Source of the DNA: Methylosinus sp. PW1
GTDB taxonomy: Bacteria > Pseudomonadota > Alphaproteobacteria > Rhizobiales > Beijerinckiaceae
Direction: 5' to 3'
Length of the DNA: 64,000 nt
Assembly (NCBI RefSeq): GCF_000745215.1
Contig: NZ_JQNK01000009.1
Coordinates: 930,001 to 994,000, forward strand
Below, one piece after another: positions 47,083 through 56,394 of this stretch (its first letter is position 1; each line of letters begins with the position of its first letter). The position numbers were made by a program, and so were the translations under genes. Under the pieces are notes generated by a model that had not been told where the DNA came from, did no database searches, and was given only the letters and a program-made list of their open reading frames with translations.

Positions 47083-47321
47083 GGCCGCCGGGTGATGCGC
47101 CACCCGGCGGCCTATATCGTTACCGTTACGCATTGCCGTTGCGCTTTTCGCTACGTATATCGCGATTGCGGCCACAACATCGGTCGGACATCGTCAGCAT
47201 CGTGATCCACCACAGCAAGCAGCAAACACTTGATCGCTTGATGCCGTCCACCATCCGATCCCAAAATCGTTCGTTAGCACATAGGCCAACACGCGGACGC
47301 CGAGGGATACCCCGGCGTCCG
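47083..47321. repeat. Two perfect hairpins in the gap before terL
   Basis: GGCCGCCGGGTG/CACCCGGCGGCC (47083-47112, 12-bp stem) and CGGACGCCG/CGGCGTCCG (47294-47321). Neither has a U tract. No gene is seen in 47038-47377. Candidate terminator, packaging site or attenuator. Confidence 0.6.
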
Positions 47322-47377
47322 TTCACTATCCCACAACCCGTTTGCGGCTTTCCCGCCGGCGTCGCAGTCGTCGATGC

Positions 47378-49978
47378 ATGGCGAAATCCGCGAAGAAAAA
47401 GCTCACTGATCTGGACTACGAAGAGGGCGTGAAGGCCGCGATAGCTGCCGGCAACGTCGTTATCTATCCGCAGCCCGGCCCGCAGACGCAGTTCGCGATG
47501 TCGCCTGCGGACATCGTGTTTTTCGGCGGCCAAGCTGGCGGCGGGAAAATGCTGGATATTCATACGCTGATCCCGACAGTGGATGGCTGGCGTTCCATGC
47601 TGACCATCCGCGTCGGCGATCGCGTCTTCGATGAAAACGGCATCCCCTGCACGGTCACGCACGTTCATCCTGTCGACTTGAATCCCGAAAGCTATCTCGT
47701 TCGCTTCGATGATGGCGTCGAAATAAAGGCCTGTGCCGACCATCAATGGCTGACCTACACGGCCAGCGATCTCGCCGCCATGACGCGCCTCGATCCTGAA
47801 TGGCGTGCAAGACGTCGCGCAAAGCGGCCAAGTCGTGCCAACGGAGGAAACGGCGCCGCATATACCGCACAGTTGGCGAAGCGAAATTCCGAGCGCGCAT
47901 ATGTCTACAAGGATGTTCCGACCGGCGGCGTGAAAACGACCCGTGAAATCGCCGCGACGCTGACGGTAAGAAACGGGACGCGTGCGAACCACGCCATCCC
48001 CATGCAGAAGCCGCTGGATCTTCCTGCGCGTCTTCTGCCAATTGATCCTTACGTCCTTGGTCTATGGCTTGGAGATGGAACTTCCCAGAGTGGACACATC
48101 ACCACAATCGACGACCAAATTCTCGAAGAAATCCGCACGGTTGGATTCGAGGTCGTCAGTGTTCCTTCCTCAAAATATGCCTACAACATCCGTGGGCTGT
48201 CCCCGCACCTCAGGCGCTTGGGCATTTTGGGCAACAAGTGCATTCCACAGGAATACCTGCGTGCGTCCTTCGAACAGCGTCTCGCGCTCCTTCAGGGATT
48301 GATGGACACGGACGGTCATGCCTGCGAGAGCGGTTCATCCGAATTCATTACGGTTGACCCCGTTCTCCGCGACAACATGATGGAGCTCCTGGCATCGCTT
48401 GGGATCAGGTCCAACTATACGACCGGCATTGCGAAACTAAACGGCAAGGACTGCGGGCCAAAATACCGATTCCACTTCACGACTTCGCTGCCGACTTTTC
48501 GTCTCAAACGGAAGCTCGATCGCCAGGATCGAGGAGCCCGGCGCCGCACGACAAGCTTTCGCTACATCGTCGCCGTCGATCCCATCGACCCGATTCCGAT
48601 GCGCTGCATCAGCGTCGACTCGCCGAGTCGGCTCTACCTTGCCGGCGAGCATTTTGTGCCGACGCACAACAGCTATGCCCTCCTTATGGAGGCGGCCCGC
48701 TACAAGGACAAGCCCGGCTACACAGGCGTCATCTTCCGTCGAAATCTCGTCGATGTCCGTCAGCCGGGCGGTCTGCTCGACGTGTCGCAAAACATCTATT
48801 CGAACATCGGCGGGAAACTGACCCAGTCCCCCGACACGCGATGGAAGTTTTTCAACGACAAAGGACAGGCCATAAGCGACCTCCGGTTCGCGCATCTTTC
48901 CGAGGAAAAGACCGTATATAGCTGGCAAGGAAGCCAGTTGGTCTTCATCGGCTTCGATGAAATTACACATTTTACTCGAAAACAATTTTTCTACATGCTC
49001 TCCCGTCTTCGAGCCGGCATGGGCGAAGGCATGCGTCCATATGTGCGCGCCACCTGCAATCCCGACGCGGATTCCTGGGTGGCGGAGTTCATCGACTGGT
49101 GGATCGACAAGAACGGCTACCCGATACCGGATCACTGCGGAAAGCTCAGATGGTTCGTCAATAAGAGCAACAAGCTGGACTGGTTCGACTCCAAGGAAGC
49201 GGCCGTCGCGAAGCATCCCGGCAGTCGCCCGAAAAGCGTAACATTCATTCCATCGAAGCTGTCGGACAACAAGATTCTCGAGGACCGCGACCCCGATTAC
49301 AGAGGTAACCTCGAAGCGCTCGATCCCGTCGAGAAGGCGCGCCTGCTCGAGGGCAACTGGAAAATCCGCCCGGCTCCTGGACTCTATTTCCAGCGCGATT
49401 GGTGCGGTCTTATCGACGCGTCGCAAATTCCCAACGTCGATATCCAGTGGGTCCGCGCATGGGATCTTGCAGCTACTCCGAAGACGGAAGGCAACGATCC
49501 GGATTGGACCGCCGGCGTGAAAATGGGGCTACTGCCGAACGGCATGCTCATCGTCGCGGACTGCTACATGTTTCGTGAAGGACCGGGCGTCGTCGAAGAG
49601 CAGGTGCTCAACACGGCGATGTGGGATGGATCGGAAGTCGTCATCTCCATTCCACAGGATCCTGGGCAAGCCGGCGTCGGCCAAAAGAACACGTATCTGA
49701 ACCTTCTCGCAGGCTATGACATCCGCTCGCACGCGGTTACGCAGAAGAACGCAAAGATAACGCGCTTTGCCGCCTTTTCAGCCCAGGTGGATCAGAAGCG
49801 CGTCCTTGTCGTCCGCGACGAGCCGGGCAAGCGGTGGAACGAGCAATGGTTCGCCTGCCTTGAGGCCTTCCCTTCGAAGGCACACGATGACGCAGTCGAT
49901 GCCACGTCGGAAGCCTTTCATCGGCTGGTGACGATGCCACGCCGGCGCGGCATCGCAATGGGAACGATTCGAACATGA
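47378..49978 (+). CDS. terL: Terminase large subunit, interrupted by a class 3 intein
   Basis: 866-residue precursor; ATG 47378 chosen over the TTG at 47342. N-extein 57 residues ending in GGQAGGGK (Walker A); C-extein from Ser 48671 (SYALLMEAARY). Joined, the P-loop reads GGQAGGGKS. Walker B is LVFIGFDEITHF; the C-terminal nuclease has WDLAATPKTEGNDPDW and HDDAVDATSEAF. The spliced protein would be 492 residues, normal for TerL. Packages phage DNA into proheads. Without splicing the ATPase could not work. Confidence 0.93.
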   Translation: MAKSAKKKLTDLDYEEGVKAAIAAGNVVIYPQPGPQTQFAMSPADIVFFGGQAGGGKMLDIHTLIPTVDGWRSMLTIRVGDRVFDENGIPCTVTHVHPVDLNPESYLVRFDDGVEIKACADHQWLTYTASDLAAMTRLDPEWRARRRAKRPSRANGGNGAAYTAQLAKRNSERAYVYKDVPTGGVKTTREIAATLTVRNGTRANHAIPMQKPLDLPARLLPIDPYVLGLWLGDGTSQSGHITTIDDQILEEIRTVGFEVVSVPSSKYAYNIRGLSPHLRRLGILGNKCIPQEYLRASFEQRLALLQGLMDTDGHACESGSSEFITVDPVLRDNMMELLASLGIRSNYTTGIAKLNGKDCGPKYRFHFTTSLPTFRLKRKLDRQDRGARRRTTSFRYIVAVDPIDPIPMRCISVDSPSRLYLAGEHFVPTHNSYALLMEAARYKDKPGYTGVIFRRNLVDVRQPGGLLDVSQNIYSNIGGKLTQSPDTRWKFFNDKGQAISDLRFAHLSEEKTVYSWQGSQLVFIGFDEITHFTRKQFFYMLSRLRAGMGEGMRPYVRATCNPDADSWVAEFIDWWIDKNGYPIPDHCGKLRWFVNKSNKLDWFDSKEAAVAKHPGSRPKSVTFIPSKLSDNKILEDRDPDYRGNLEALDPVEKARLLEGNWKIRPAPGLYFQRDWCGLIDASQIPNVDIQWVRAWDLAATPKTEGNDPDWTAGVKMGLLPNGMLIVADCYMFREGPGVVEEQVLNTAMWDGSEVVISIPQDPGQAGVGQKNTYLNLLAGYDIRSHAVTQKNAKITRFAAFSAQVDQKRVLVVRDEPGKRWNEQWFACLEAFPSKAHDDAVDATSEAFHRLVTMPRRRGIAMGTIRT
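47549..48670 (+). other. Class 3 intein with LAGLIDADG homing endonuclease
   Basis: 374 residues inserted between Lys and Ser of the TerL P-loop. Position 1 is Met, not Cys/Ser, so a standard intein start is ruled out. The class 3 'WCT' residues are present: Trp 67 after block B His (ADHQWL), Cys 353 in block F (MRCISVDSP) and Thr 372 in block G (FVPTHN), with Asn 374 then Ser+1. Two LAGLIDADG motifs: YVLGLWLGDG (about 168) and LLQGLMDTDGH (about 248). Confidence 0.93.
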
Positions 49979-51453
49979 TAAAAAGAAGGAAATCGGGTTC
50001 CGTCGCGTCCGCCGTCGCAGCTCGCATCGACGCCGCACGTCGCGGACGTCCGCCGCACGAGCCGCAGCGCGTCACGTTTCCGTTCCCGATGTTCGTCCGC
50101 CCCGGCACGAAGGCGAAGACCGCGCTGCCGAAGCCGACGCCGCGCAACCTGCGGCAATTCAGCTACACCTCCATCGCCAGGCGCGCCATCAATGTGATCA
50201 AGGATCCGATCGCCATGGCCGACTGGGCCATCGTGCCGATCGACGACAAGGCGCCGATGAACTCGGAGCTGCGCCGGCAGATCAAGGTCGATACATACTG
50301 CTTCGACCACCCGAACCGCGACGACTCCTTCCGCTCGCTCCTCGAAAAAGCGATCGAGGAGGATCTCGTCGTCGGCGCCGGAACGATCGAGATGCAGGTT
50401 TCCGGCGACCGGGAACGCCCGCTGTGGATGTATCCCGTCGACGCCTCGACGATCAAAATCTATCCGGCCTGGTCGGGGGATCCGAACGAGGCCCGATACG
50501 CGCAGAGCTTCCAAAACGGCGTCTTCGGATCGACGATCGCGGACATCCCTCTCCGCAACGACGAACTGCTCTACATCGAGAGCAACCCGTCCGCCGCGAC
50601 TCCGTTTGGGAAGTCGCCGCTCGAGATCTCGTTCAACGATATTGCGCGCTTTCTCGCCACGGCGGACTCCGTCGGCCAGATCGCTTCGAACCTGCGTCCG
50701 TCCATCCTCATCGACATCGGCGACGTCGGACCCGACGAAGTCGAGAGGATGCGCGCATATTGGACGAACGACGTCGAAGGCCAGGGAACGACGCCGCTGA
50801 TGGGATTCCCCGGAAATCCCGGCGATCCAAAATCGCGCGGTATCGGCGTCCATCGCCTCTATCCCGACGGCGATTCCGCGATGTTCCTGAAGTATCAGGA
50901 ATTCCTCATTCGGTTGATCGCCAACGGGTTCAACATCTCGCCGATGAACCTCGCCCTCGAACGAGACGTGAACCGGAACACGTCCGAGACCATGACGGAC
51001 AACGACTGGAAGAACGCCGTCCTGCCGCTGGCGAAGAGGATCGAGGCGTATTTCACGCGCGAGGTGCTGCACAGGAAGCTCGGCCACACGTCGCTGAAAT
51101 TCCAGTTCCTCGGCATGCACCGCGTCGACGAGCAGGCCGACGCCGAGACGTTCGAGAGGCACTACAAGTCGAATGCCAAGACGCCGAACGAGTGGCGCGT
51201 CTCCCGCGGCCTGCCGCCGCTCGATCCGAAGAAACATCCGTTCGCCGACATGCTTTGGGCGGACACACAGATCGCGATCGCGGCCGCCAAGGGCGCCGCC
51301 GTCGTGGACGACAAGGCCATCGAGAAGGCCGGAAACGAAGATCCGAAGGGAAACAGAAATGGCGGAACTGAGAAAGGCAAAGACGAACTCGGCACCAGGC
51401 GTCCAAGAGGGGGCGGATCCGACAACGGAGACGACGGCTCCGGAGACGAATGA
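49975..51453 (+). CDS. Portal protein
   Basis: 492 residues; start overlaps the terL stop (ATGA). The region FSYTSIARRAINVIKDPIA, the central PLEISFNDIARFLATAD and C-terminal helices are typical of phage portal proteins; position after TerL and before protease supports it. Forms the dodecameric ring at the prohead vertex. Confidence 0.88.
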   Translation: MIKRRKSGSVASAVAARIDAARRGRPPHEPQRVTFPFPMFVRPGTKAKTALPKPTPRNLRQFSYTSIARRAINVIKDPIAMADWAIVPIDDKAPMNSELRRQIKVDTYCFDHPNRDDSFRSLLEKAIEEDLVVGAGTIEMQVSGDRERPLWMYPVDASTIKIYPAWSGDPNEARYAQSFQNGVFGSTIADIPLRNDELLYIESNPSAATPFGKSPLEISFNDIARFLATADSVGQIASNLRPSILIDIGDVGPDEVERMRAYWTNDVEGQGTTPLMGFPGNPGDPKSRGIGVHRLYPDGDSAMFLKYQEFLIRLIANGFNISPMNLALERDVNRNTSETMTDNDWKNAVLPLAKRIEAYFTREVLHRKLGHTSLKFQFLGMHRVDEQADAETFERHYKSNAKTPNEWRVSRGLPPLDPKKHPFADMLWADTQIAIAAAKGAAVVDDKAIEKAGNEDPKGNRNGGTEKGKDELGTRRPRGGGSDNGDDGSGDE

Positions 51454-51808
51454 CGGGACGCAGGCGAGCGCGGAGGCGAAGGCGGACACGGTGGCGTCTC
51501 CCGCGTCCGCGACGACCGATGAAAAGGCTGCCGCCGCGCCGGCGTCTCCAGTCGAGGAAGCGAGCGCGCCTTCCCCTGTGGCCCCGGTCTATCGCTACAC
51601 GCCGCCGGCAAAGACCTATGCCGGGAACGTGCGCGGCGGACTTCGCCAACTCATCGACACGGCGGCGCCGACGCAGCAGGAGATCGGCGCGCTGGAGCAC
51701 ATCCACTCCGGGCTGAACGACGTCCGCGCATTCGTGGATCTCTACAGCAAGTCGGCGACGACGCCCGCTGTCGTGGAGTTCCTGGAGAAGCTCGACCGCA
51801 TCCTCTGA
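51359..51808 (+). CDS. Hypothetical virion-module protein
   Basis: 149 residues; ATG 51359 preceded by AAGGG, inside the end of the portal gene in another frame (95-bp overlap). The N-terminal half is Ala/Thr/Glu-rich and probably disordered; the C-terminal half has PPAKTYAGNVRGGLRQLID and helices. Followed by a terminator. May be a head accessory protein. Confidence 0.62.
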   Translation: MAELRKAKTNSAPGVQEGADPTTETTAPETNDGTQASAEAKADTVASPASATTDEKAAAAPASPVEEASAPSPVAPVYRYTPPAKTYAGNVRGGLRQLIDTAAPTQQEIGALEHIHSGLNDVRAFVDLYSKSATTPAVVEFLEKLDRIL

Positions 51809-51832
51809 GCGGCGCGCATATATATAAGGACG

Positions 51833-51862
51833 ACGGCGGGAGTGATCCCGCCGTTTTCTTTT
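51833..51862 (+). terminator. Rho-independent terminator
   Basis: ACGGCGGGA, loop GTGA, TCCCGCCGT followed by TTTCTTTT. Separates portal from protease/capsid genes. Confidence 0.9.
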
Positions 51863-51923
51863 GGCGGCGACTATCCGAAAACCCATTTCCCGATTGCGCG
51901 AACGGCGAGTAGCTGTCGCGTCC

Positions 51924-53540
51924 ATGGCCAAACTGACCAGAAAACAAAAGGCGGCTCTTCCGGACAGCGATTATGCGCTGCCGGCGGAAAGGCGCGTTCC
52001 GATCAACGACGAGACGCACGTTCGTCTCGCATGGCAGCTTCTTTCCCGCGTCAAAGACATTTCCAAGGACGACCGCGCCGCCGCCCGAAAGCGCATCCTT
52101 CGTCGCGCTCATGAACTCGGCATCGACACCTCCGACTGGGAAAGCGTCCAGGCGAACGAAGTCGAAGAAATCCTCGCCGCCGCTGCGCTGGTCGAAGCCG
52201 ACGACGCGCTGGCAGACGAAATCTCCGCCGTCGAGATCGAAGGCGACATCGACGGGGCCGAGGACATCGATCTCACGTCGTCCGACGTCTCCGACGTTCT
52301 CGCCTGCATGTCGCTGGCGGTTTCCGATCTTCCCGACGACCATCCGAACTTCAAGCCGTTCGAGGGCGTGCTCTTTAAAATCGACACGCCGTCCGACGGA
52401 CCGCCCGGCGGCGCACGCGGTCGCCGCATCATCATTTCGAAAGCCGTCGCCGAAGCGGCGATTCCGACGATCCTTCGCATGGGCGTCAATCTCGCTCCGC
52501 GAATGGACGGTCACGATCCGCAGAAGAAGCTCGGATTGGTATCCGAAGCCTTCGTTGACGGCTCCGACTTCCGAATAAAGGGTGGCCTCTACGCCGAGGA
52601 CTTCCCGAAGGAATACGCGGAGATCAAGGCCGCGCAGAAGGAATTGGGATTCTCCCTCGAAGCCTGCCGTTTCAGGGGCAAGGTCGAAGGGGAATTCCTC
52701 AGGATCACCGCGCTGACATTCAGCGGCGCCGCGATCCTGAAGGCAAAGGACGCCGCATACAAGAGCACGTCTCTGAAGGCGAGCGAGAGCAAGGAAGAGA
52801 TCGACATGACGAAGGAAGAACTCGAGGCGCTGATCGCCAAGCTGACCGCCTCCTTCTCCAAGGATACCGAGGCGCTGAAGGCGTCCGTCGACGAGGCCAA
52901 GGCCGCCGCAGCGGCGTCCGCCGCCGAGGTCGAGAAGCTGAAGGCCGAGAAGCTTTCCGCGAACGACAAGCTCTGCGCGCTGGTCGAGCCGCATGCGAAG
53001 GCGCTCGAGGCCGCAGCCGACGCGATGGCGACGGACGGCATCGGCGGACACCAGACGTATGGCCATGTCGTGCTGGCTCGCGGTCTCGCGAAGTCGCTGC
53101 GCGCTTCCGCCGTCACCGGCATCCTGCCGACGATCCACCGCGACCACGATTGGCCGCTGCGCGGGTCCGAGGACAAGGCCGAAGCCGAGAAGGCCGTGAG
53201 GGAGGCGATCGACAAGGCGACGAAGGACATCGCCGACAAGCTCGCCGCGTCCGACGCCGCGCTGAAGGCTTCCGCCGACGCCGCGAAGGCCGCAGCCGAC
53301 AAGCTGGAGGCCGCCGAGCAGAAGATCAGCGATCTCGAGAAGGCGCGCCTGGAGGCGTCCCGCGATCCCGGCCGGAGAACGCTGGATCCCGCGATCACCA
53401 ACGCGCTGTCCAGAGCCGGTTACGGCGCCGACGCGGACGTCGCGAAGATCGACGCCGACAAGCTGATCAAGGACGCCGGTCTCACCGACCAGCTCCAGTG
53501 CGCGGCGCTGCGGCGTGCGCTCGCCCGCGCCGGTCACTGA
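51924..53540 (+). CDS. DUF6582 / prohead protease / scaffold fusion
   Basis: 538 residues; ATG 51924 (a TTG at 51861 is less likely). Residues 1-75 are a DUF6582-type domain (KLTRKQKAALPDSDYALPAE). The middle part has MDGHDPQKKLGLVSEAFVD (candidate His) and LGFSLEACRF (candidate Ser), as in serine prohead proteases. From residue 295 on, a coiled-coil scaffold follows, which is also made from an internal start at 52806. Cleaves head proteins during maturation. Confidence 0.82.
   Translation: MAKLTRKQKAALPDSDYALPAERRVPINDETHVRLAWQLLSRVKDISKDDRAAARKRILRRAHELGIDTSDWESVQANEVEEILAAAALVEADDALADEISAVEIEGDIDGAEDIDLTSSDVSDVLACMSLAVSDLPDDHPNFKPFEGVLFKIDTPSDGPPGGARGRRIIISKAVAEAAIPTILRMGVNLAPRMDGHDPQKKLGLVSEAFVDGSDFRIKGGLYAEDFPKEYAEIKAAQKELGFSLEACRFRGKVEGEFLRITALTFSGAAILKAKDAAYKSTSLKASESKEEIDMTKEELEALIAKLTASFSKDTEALKASVDEAKAAAAASAAEVEKLKAEKLSANDKLCALVEPHAKALEAAADAMATDGIGGHQTYGHVVLARGLAKSLRASAVTGILPTIHRDHDWPLRGSEDKAEAEKAVREAIDKATKDIADKLAASDAALKASADAAKAAADKLEAAEQKISDLEKARLEASRDPGRRTLDPAITNALSRAGYGADADVAKIDADKLIKDAGLTDQLQCAALRRALARAGH
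52806..53540 (+). CDS. Scaffold protein from internal start
   Basis: 244 residues in the same frame as the protease. ATG 52806 is preceded by AAGGAAGAG at a standard distance. Sequence is Ala/Lys/Glu-rich coiled coil, as expected of capsid scaffolds; the nested arrangement is known from lambda C/Nu3. Fits directly before the major capsid gene. Confidence 0.75.
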   Translation: MTKEELEALIAKLTASFSKDTEALKASVDEAKAAAAASAAEVEKLKAEKLSANDKLCALVEPHAKALEAAADAMATDGIGGHQTYGHVVLARGLAKSLRASAVTGILPTIHRDHDWPLRGSEDKAEAEKAVREAIDKATKDIADKLAASDAALKASADAAKAAADKLEAAEQKISDLEKARLEASRDPGRRTLDPAITNALSRAGYGADADVAKIDADKLIKDAGLTDQLQCAALRRALARAGH

Positions 53541-53594
53541 TCGGCACGGCGCAACGAATTCGCCGCAAGGCGAGCAACTGAAGGGAAAATCGAC

Positions 53595-54701
53595 ATGGCT
53601 ACTCAGGCCAGAATGTACGACCGAAACGACCCTGACGAGTCTGCGAAGCTCTTCGCCGGCAGGGCGGTCGTGGGATCCGACGGCAAGCTCGCTGCGGCGG
53701 CCGACGTCAACACGACCGGCGCCATCGTCGTGCCGAAGTACGAACCCGAGATCATCGATCTGATCAAGCGGAAGTCCGCAGTGCTCCAGCGCCTCAAAGA
53801 CAAGAACCGCTGGGTTCCGACGACCGGCCTGCCGCACCGCTTCTTCGAGCAGACTGCGGTCGTCGCGGCCACCGCTACGGACATTCGGAACATCGTTCCG
53901 ACGCCGGGCGGACCGACCCGCGTCGAGCGGAACGCGTCGATCAAGGGCGCGACCTCGCAGTCCAACTTCGGACTCGCCGACGTCATGGCGACCAAGGCGC
54001 AGGGCGGCTCGTTCGCGGCCCTGGAGGCCAAGGACATCGCCGACATCGCCACCGGCATCCGTCGTCTTCAGGCCAAGATGTTCTGGCTCGGCGCGGCTCC
54101 GACCATCGACGACACCGGCAACGTCGAGTGGTGCGGCGTGATCAGGCAGCTCGCTGCGAGCGCCTCTCATATCGTGATCCTCGACACCGTTGTGGCGCAC
54201 GACTCGCTGATCGACGGCATCCAGAACACGACCGCCGCGGTCCTCAACAACATCGACTTCGATCCGAGTCCTTCGGCCGTCTGGTCGAACGGCGAGCTGA
54301 TCTCGAAGATCGAGAAGGAGGCGCGCACGAGCGCCTACCACATGAACGAGGAGGAGTTCACCTACGGCGTTCGGGTGACCTCCGTCCAGACGCAGGCCGG
54401 CAAGCTGCCGCTGGCGCAGGATCCTAACCTGCGGAAGCTGACGGTCGCCGAGGCGAAGTCGATCTTCGGGATACTCGACGCCAACGTGCCCGTCGGCGCC
54501 ACCGGCATGTTCCTCGTCGTGATCATGGACGAGTCGAAGATCGAGCTTCCATATCTGAATCTCGACGGCGACGACACGCCGATGATCTTCCAGCTCGGCC
54601 TGCTCGCAGGGCTCCAGGGCCAGTTCGTCGGCATCGCCTTTTCCAGCGTCGCCGTCCAGTGCGCCGCCTATGACCACGGCCTGATCGGCGTCTGGGTCTA
54701 A
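53595..54701 (+). CDS. Major capsid protein
   Basis: 368 residues; ATG 53595 with AAGGGA upstream. Sequence features such as PKYEPEIIDLIKRKSAVLQRL at the start of the conserved part, and size and position directly after the scaffold, fit an HK97-fold capsid protein. Followed by a strong terminator, as usual for this highly expressed gene. Confidence 0.82.
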   Translation: MATQARMYDRNDPDESAKLFAGRAVVGSDGKLAAAADVNTTGAIVVPKYEPEIIDLIKRKSAVLQRLKDKNRWVPTTGLPHRFFEQTAVVAATATDIRNIVPTPGGPTRVERNASIKGATSQSNFGLADVMATKAQGGSFAALEAKDIADIATGIRRLQAKMFWLGAAPTIDDTGNVEWCGVIRQLAASASHIVILDTVVAHDSLIDGIQNTTAAVLNNIDFDPSPSAVWSNGELISKIEKEARTSAYHMNEEEFTYGVRVTSVQTQAGKLPLAQDPNLRKLTVAEAKSIFGILDANVPVGATGMFLVVIMDESKIELPYLNLDGDDTPMIFQLGLLAGLQGQFVGIAFSSVAVQCAAYDHGLIGVWV

Positions 54702-54729
54702 AGGCCGGCCCGACCGGTGGGTGAAAAGG

Positions 54730-54763
54730 AAGGCCGGGATGTCGAAAGGCGTCCCGGCCTTTT
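54730..54763 (+). terminator. Rho-independent terminator after capsid gene
   Basis: AAGGCCGGGA and TCCCGGCCTT form a perfect 10-bp stem with a 12-nt loop, ending in TTTT. Confidence 0.92.
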
Positions 54764-54791
54764 GTCCGAATGAAGCGGGAAATCGAGAAAA

Positions 54792-55079
54792 ATGCGCGTC
54801 TATCAAGTGTCCAAGGCCGCCGCAGGGGCGAAATACTCCTACGCTTTTCCGAAGCCGGGAACGCATCCCGAGAGCGATCCCCGAGAATGGTTCGCCAGGG
54901 ACGGCGTGACGCCGCGCACGATCACCGTGCGATTTCACTACGGCGTCGCCGAGGTCTCCGATGCGCTCGGCAGATATCTGATCGCCACCAAGAAGGCGAC
55001 GCTGATCCCGCATCTCGTCCAGCCGAACGTCGCCACTCAGCGTCTGCGCTACGACGGATCCCTCGTCGTCAATCAGTGA
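54792..55079 (+). CDS. Small head protein, hypothetical
   Basis: 95 residues. Beta-rich (TITVRFHYGVAEVSDALG). Between the capsid and connector genes, where decoration or head-completion proteins are common. No family recognised. Confidence 0.65.
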   Translation: MRVYQVSKAAAGAKYSYAFPKPGTHPESDPREWFARDGVTPRTITVRFHYGVAEVSDALGRYLIATKKATLIPHLVQPNVATQRLRYDGSLVVNQ

Positions 55080-55090
55080 GGACGCCGGCA

Positions 55091-56047
55091 GTGGCCTACA
55101 TCGATCCCGTCGCGGACAAGGAATCGCTCGGACTCGTCAACGGCGTCACGCAGGCGCGGGCCGACGCCGCGAGCGCGATGGTGGACGGCTATCTGCGCCG
55201 TCCCGAAGGGCTTCTGCACGTCGTGGATGATCTCGGTCGCCCGTCATACATGAGCGGCCTGAAGCCGACGGGAACGTGGACGCTCGGCGGGGATATCGCG
55301 CCGGGAGAATCCGTCGTCTGTTCGGTCGCCGGGATCGACAAGGACATGATCGGCGACCTGATGGGCGAGGTTCTGGTCATCGACCGCGACACGGAAACGA
55401 TGGAGGCGGTCTACGTCTCCGGCTATTCGAACAATCAAATCACGCTGGCGAGTGTCAAGTTCGCCCACACCGCAAGCGCGAAGATGGAGCGCGGCCTCGT
55501 TATCCTCGAGGAGCGAAAGCTTCCAAAAAGCCGTCCGACGATCCAATTGCGTCGTCCCGGCGTCGCCAAGGTGATCTCGATCGCCGGTCGCTACGGGCTG
55601 CCGCGCCACGGCGATCTGATACGCGGCGACTATCTGAACACCAGCCCGATGATTGTGAACATGGCGGTCCTCGGTCCGCCGGCATGGCAGCCGGTCAACA
55701 TCTCTCAGGCGACGATCGACTCGACGACGGGAATGGTCTGGGTTCCGGCGTCCATTCTCGCCGTCTATTACACCGACGTCCGCCTCCGCTATGTCGCCGG
55801 CTGGACGCTCGACACGCTGCCCGATGCGGTGAGGATCGCCACGGCCGCGATAGCCAACGCGATGGCGATGAGCAGCGACGTCCTGATGGGCGGCGCGCTG
55901 CGCGAAGCCAAGGCCGGCGACCAGAGCCTGAGAAGCGCCGCCCCGCAACGCGTCGGCAATCCGCGCACCGGCGGCGCCGATTCGCCGTATCTGACGCCGG
56001 AAGCCAGGGCGATGCTCGATCCATACAGGGCGAGGTCCTTCGCATGA
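55091..56047 (+). CDS. Head-tail connector-like protein
   Basis: 318 residues from GTG 55091 (GAGGA nine bases upstream); a longer frame from 54770 would overlap the previous gene and was rejected. N-terminal half with TQARADAASAMVDGYLRRPEG, beta-rich centre, C-terminal helices. Position points to a head-tail adaptor. Confidence 0.65.
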   Translation: MAYIDPVADKESLGLVNGVTQARADAASAMVDGYLRRPEGLLHVVDDLGRPSYMSGLKPTGTWTLGGDIAPGESVVCSVAGIDKDMIGDLMGEVLVIDRDTETMEAVYVSGYSNNQITLASVKFAHTASAKMERGLVILEERKLPKSRPTIQLRRPGVAKVISIAGRYGLPRHGDLIRGDYLNTSPMIVNMAVLGPPAWQPVNISQATIDSTTGMVWVPASILAVYYTDVRLRYVAGWTLDTLPDAVRIATAAIANAMAMSSDVLMGGALREAKAGDQSLRSAAPQRVGNPRTGGADSPYLTPEARAMLDPYRARSFA

Positions 56048-56394
56048 GCGCGCTTTATCCGTTCAGAATTCGGGTTACGCGCTCGACGCCGAACGACGCG
56101 GTCGGCATCCAGCCCTACAAGGGCCGCACCGACGCGACCGACACCGTCGTCATCTGCGAATGCGACGCCTCGATTCAGGAGAAGGGCCAGGGCAAGGGCG
56201 CGTCGGAATCCCTGCCGACGGACGGGCGCAAGGGCGAGTGGATCGTTTTCATTCCGGCCTACGAAGGCGTTCCGTGGGATGCGATCCGCCAGGGAGACAT
56301 CGTGCACGACAACCTCGGACGCCGGTTTCATGTCGTCAATGAATACCCGAACTTCATGGGATGGAAGCTCCGCTGCGCGAGACTGAAAGTCTGA
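56044..56394 (+). CDS. Head closure-like protein
   Basis: 116 residues; ATG overlaps the previous gene by four bases. Beta-barrel-like content with EGVPWDAIRQGDIVHDNLGRRFHVV, a pattern often seen in phage head-tail stopper proteins. Confidence 0.65.
   Translation: MSALYPFRIRVTRSTPNDAVGIQPYKGRTDATDTVVICECDASIQEKGQGKGASESLPTDGRKGEWIVFIPAYEGVPWDAIRQGDIVHDNLGRRFHVVNEYPNFMGWKLRCARLKV

Noticed and set aside
51651..55013. Very long antisense reading frame (about 1120 codons) opposite the head genes
   Set aside because: GC-rich codon usage leaves the opposite strand open. The plus strand carries recognisable protease/scaffold and capsid genes with ribosome sites and terminators.
54770..56047. Longer version of the connector gene from 54770
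   Set aside because: Would overlap the whole 95-residue gene in another frame; the GTG at 55091 has a proper ribosome site.
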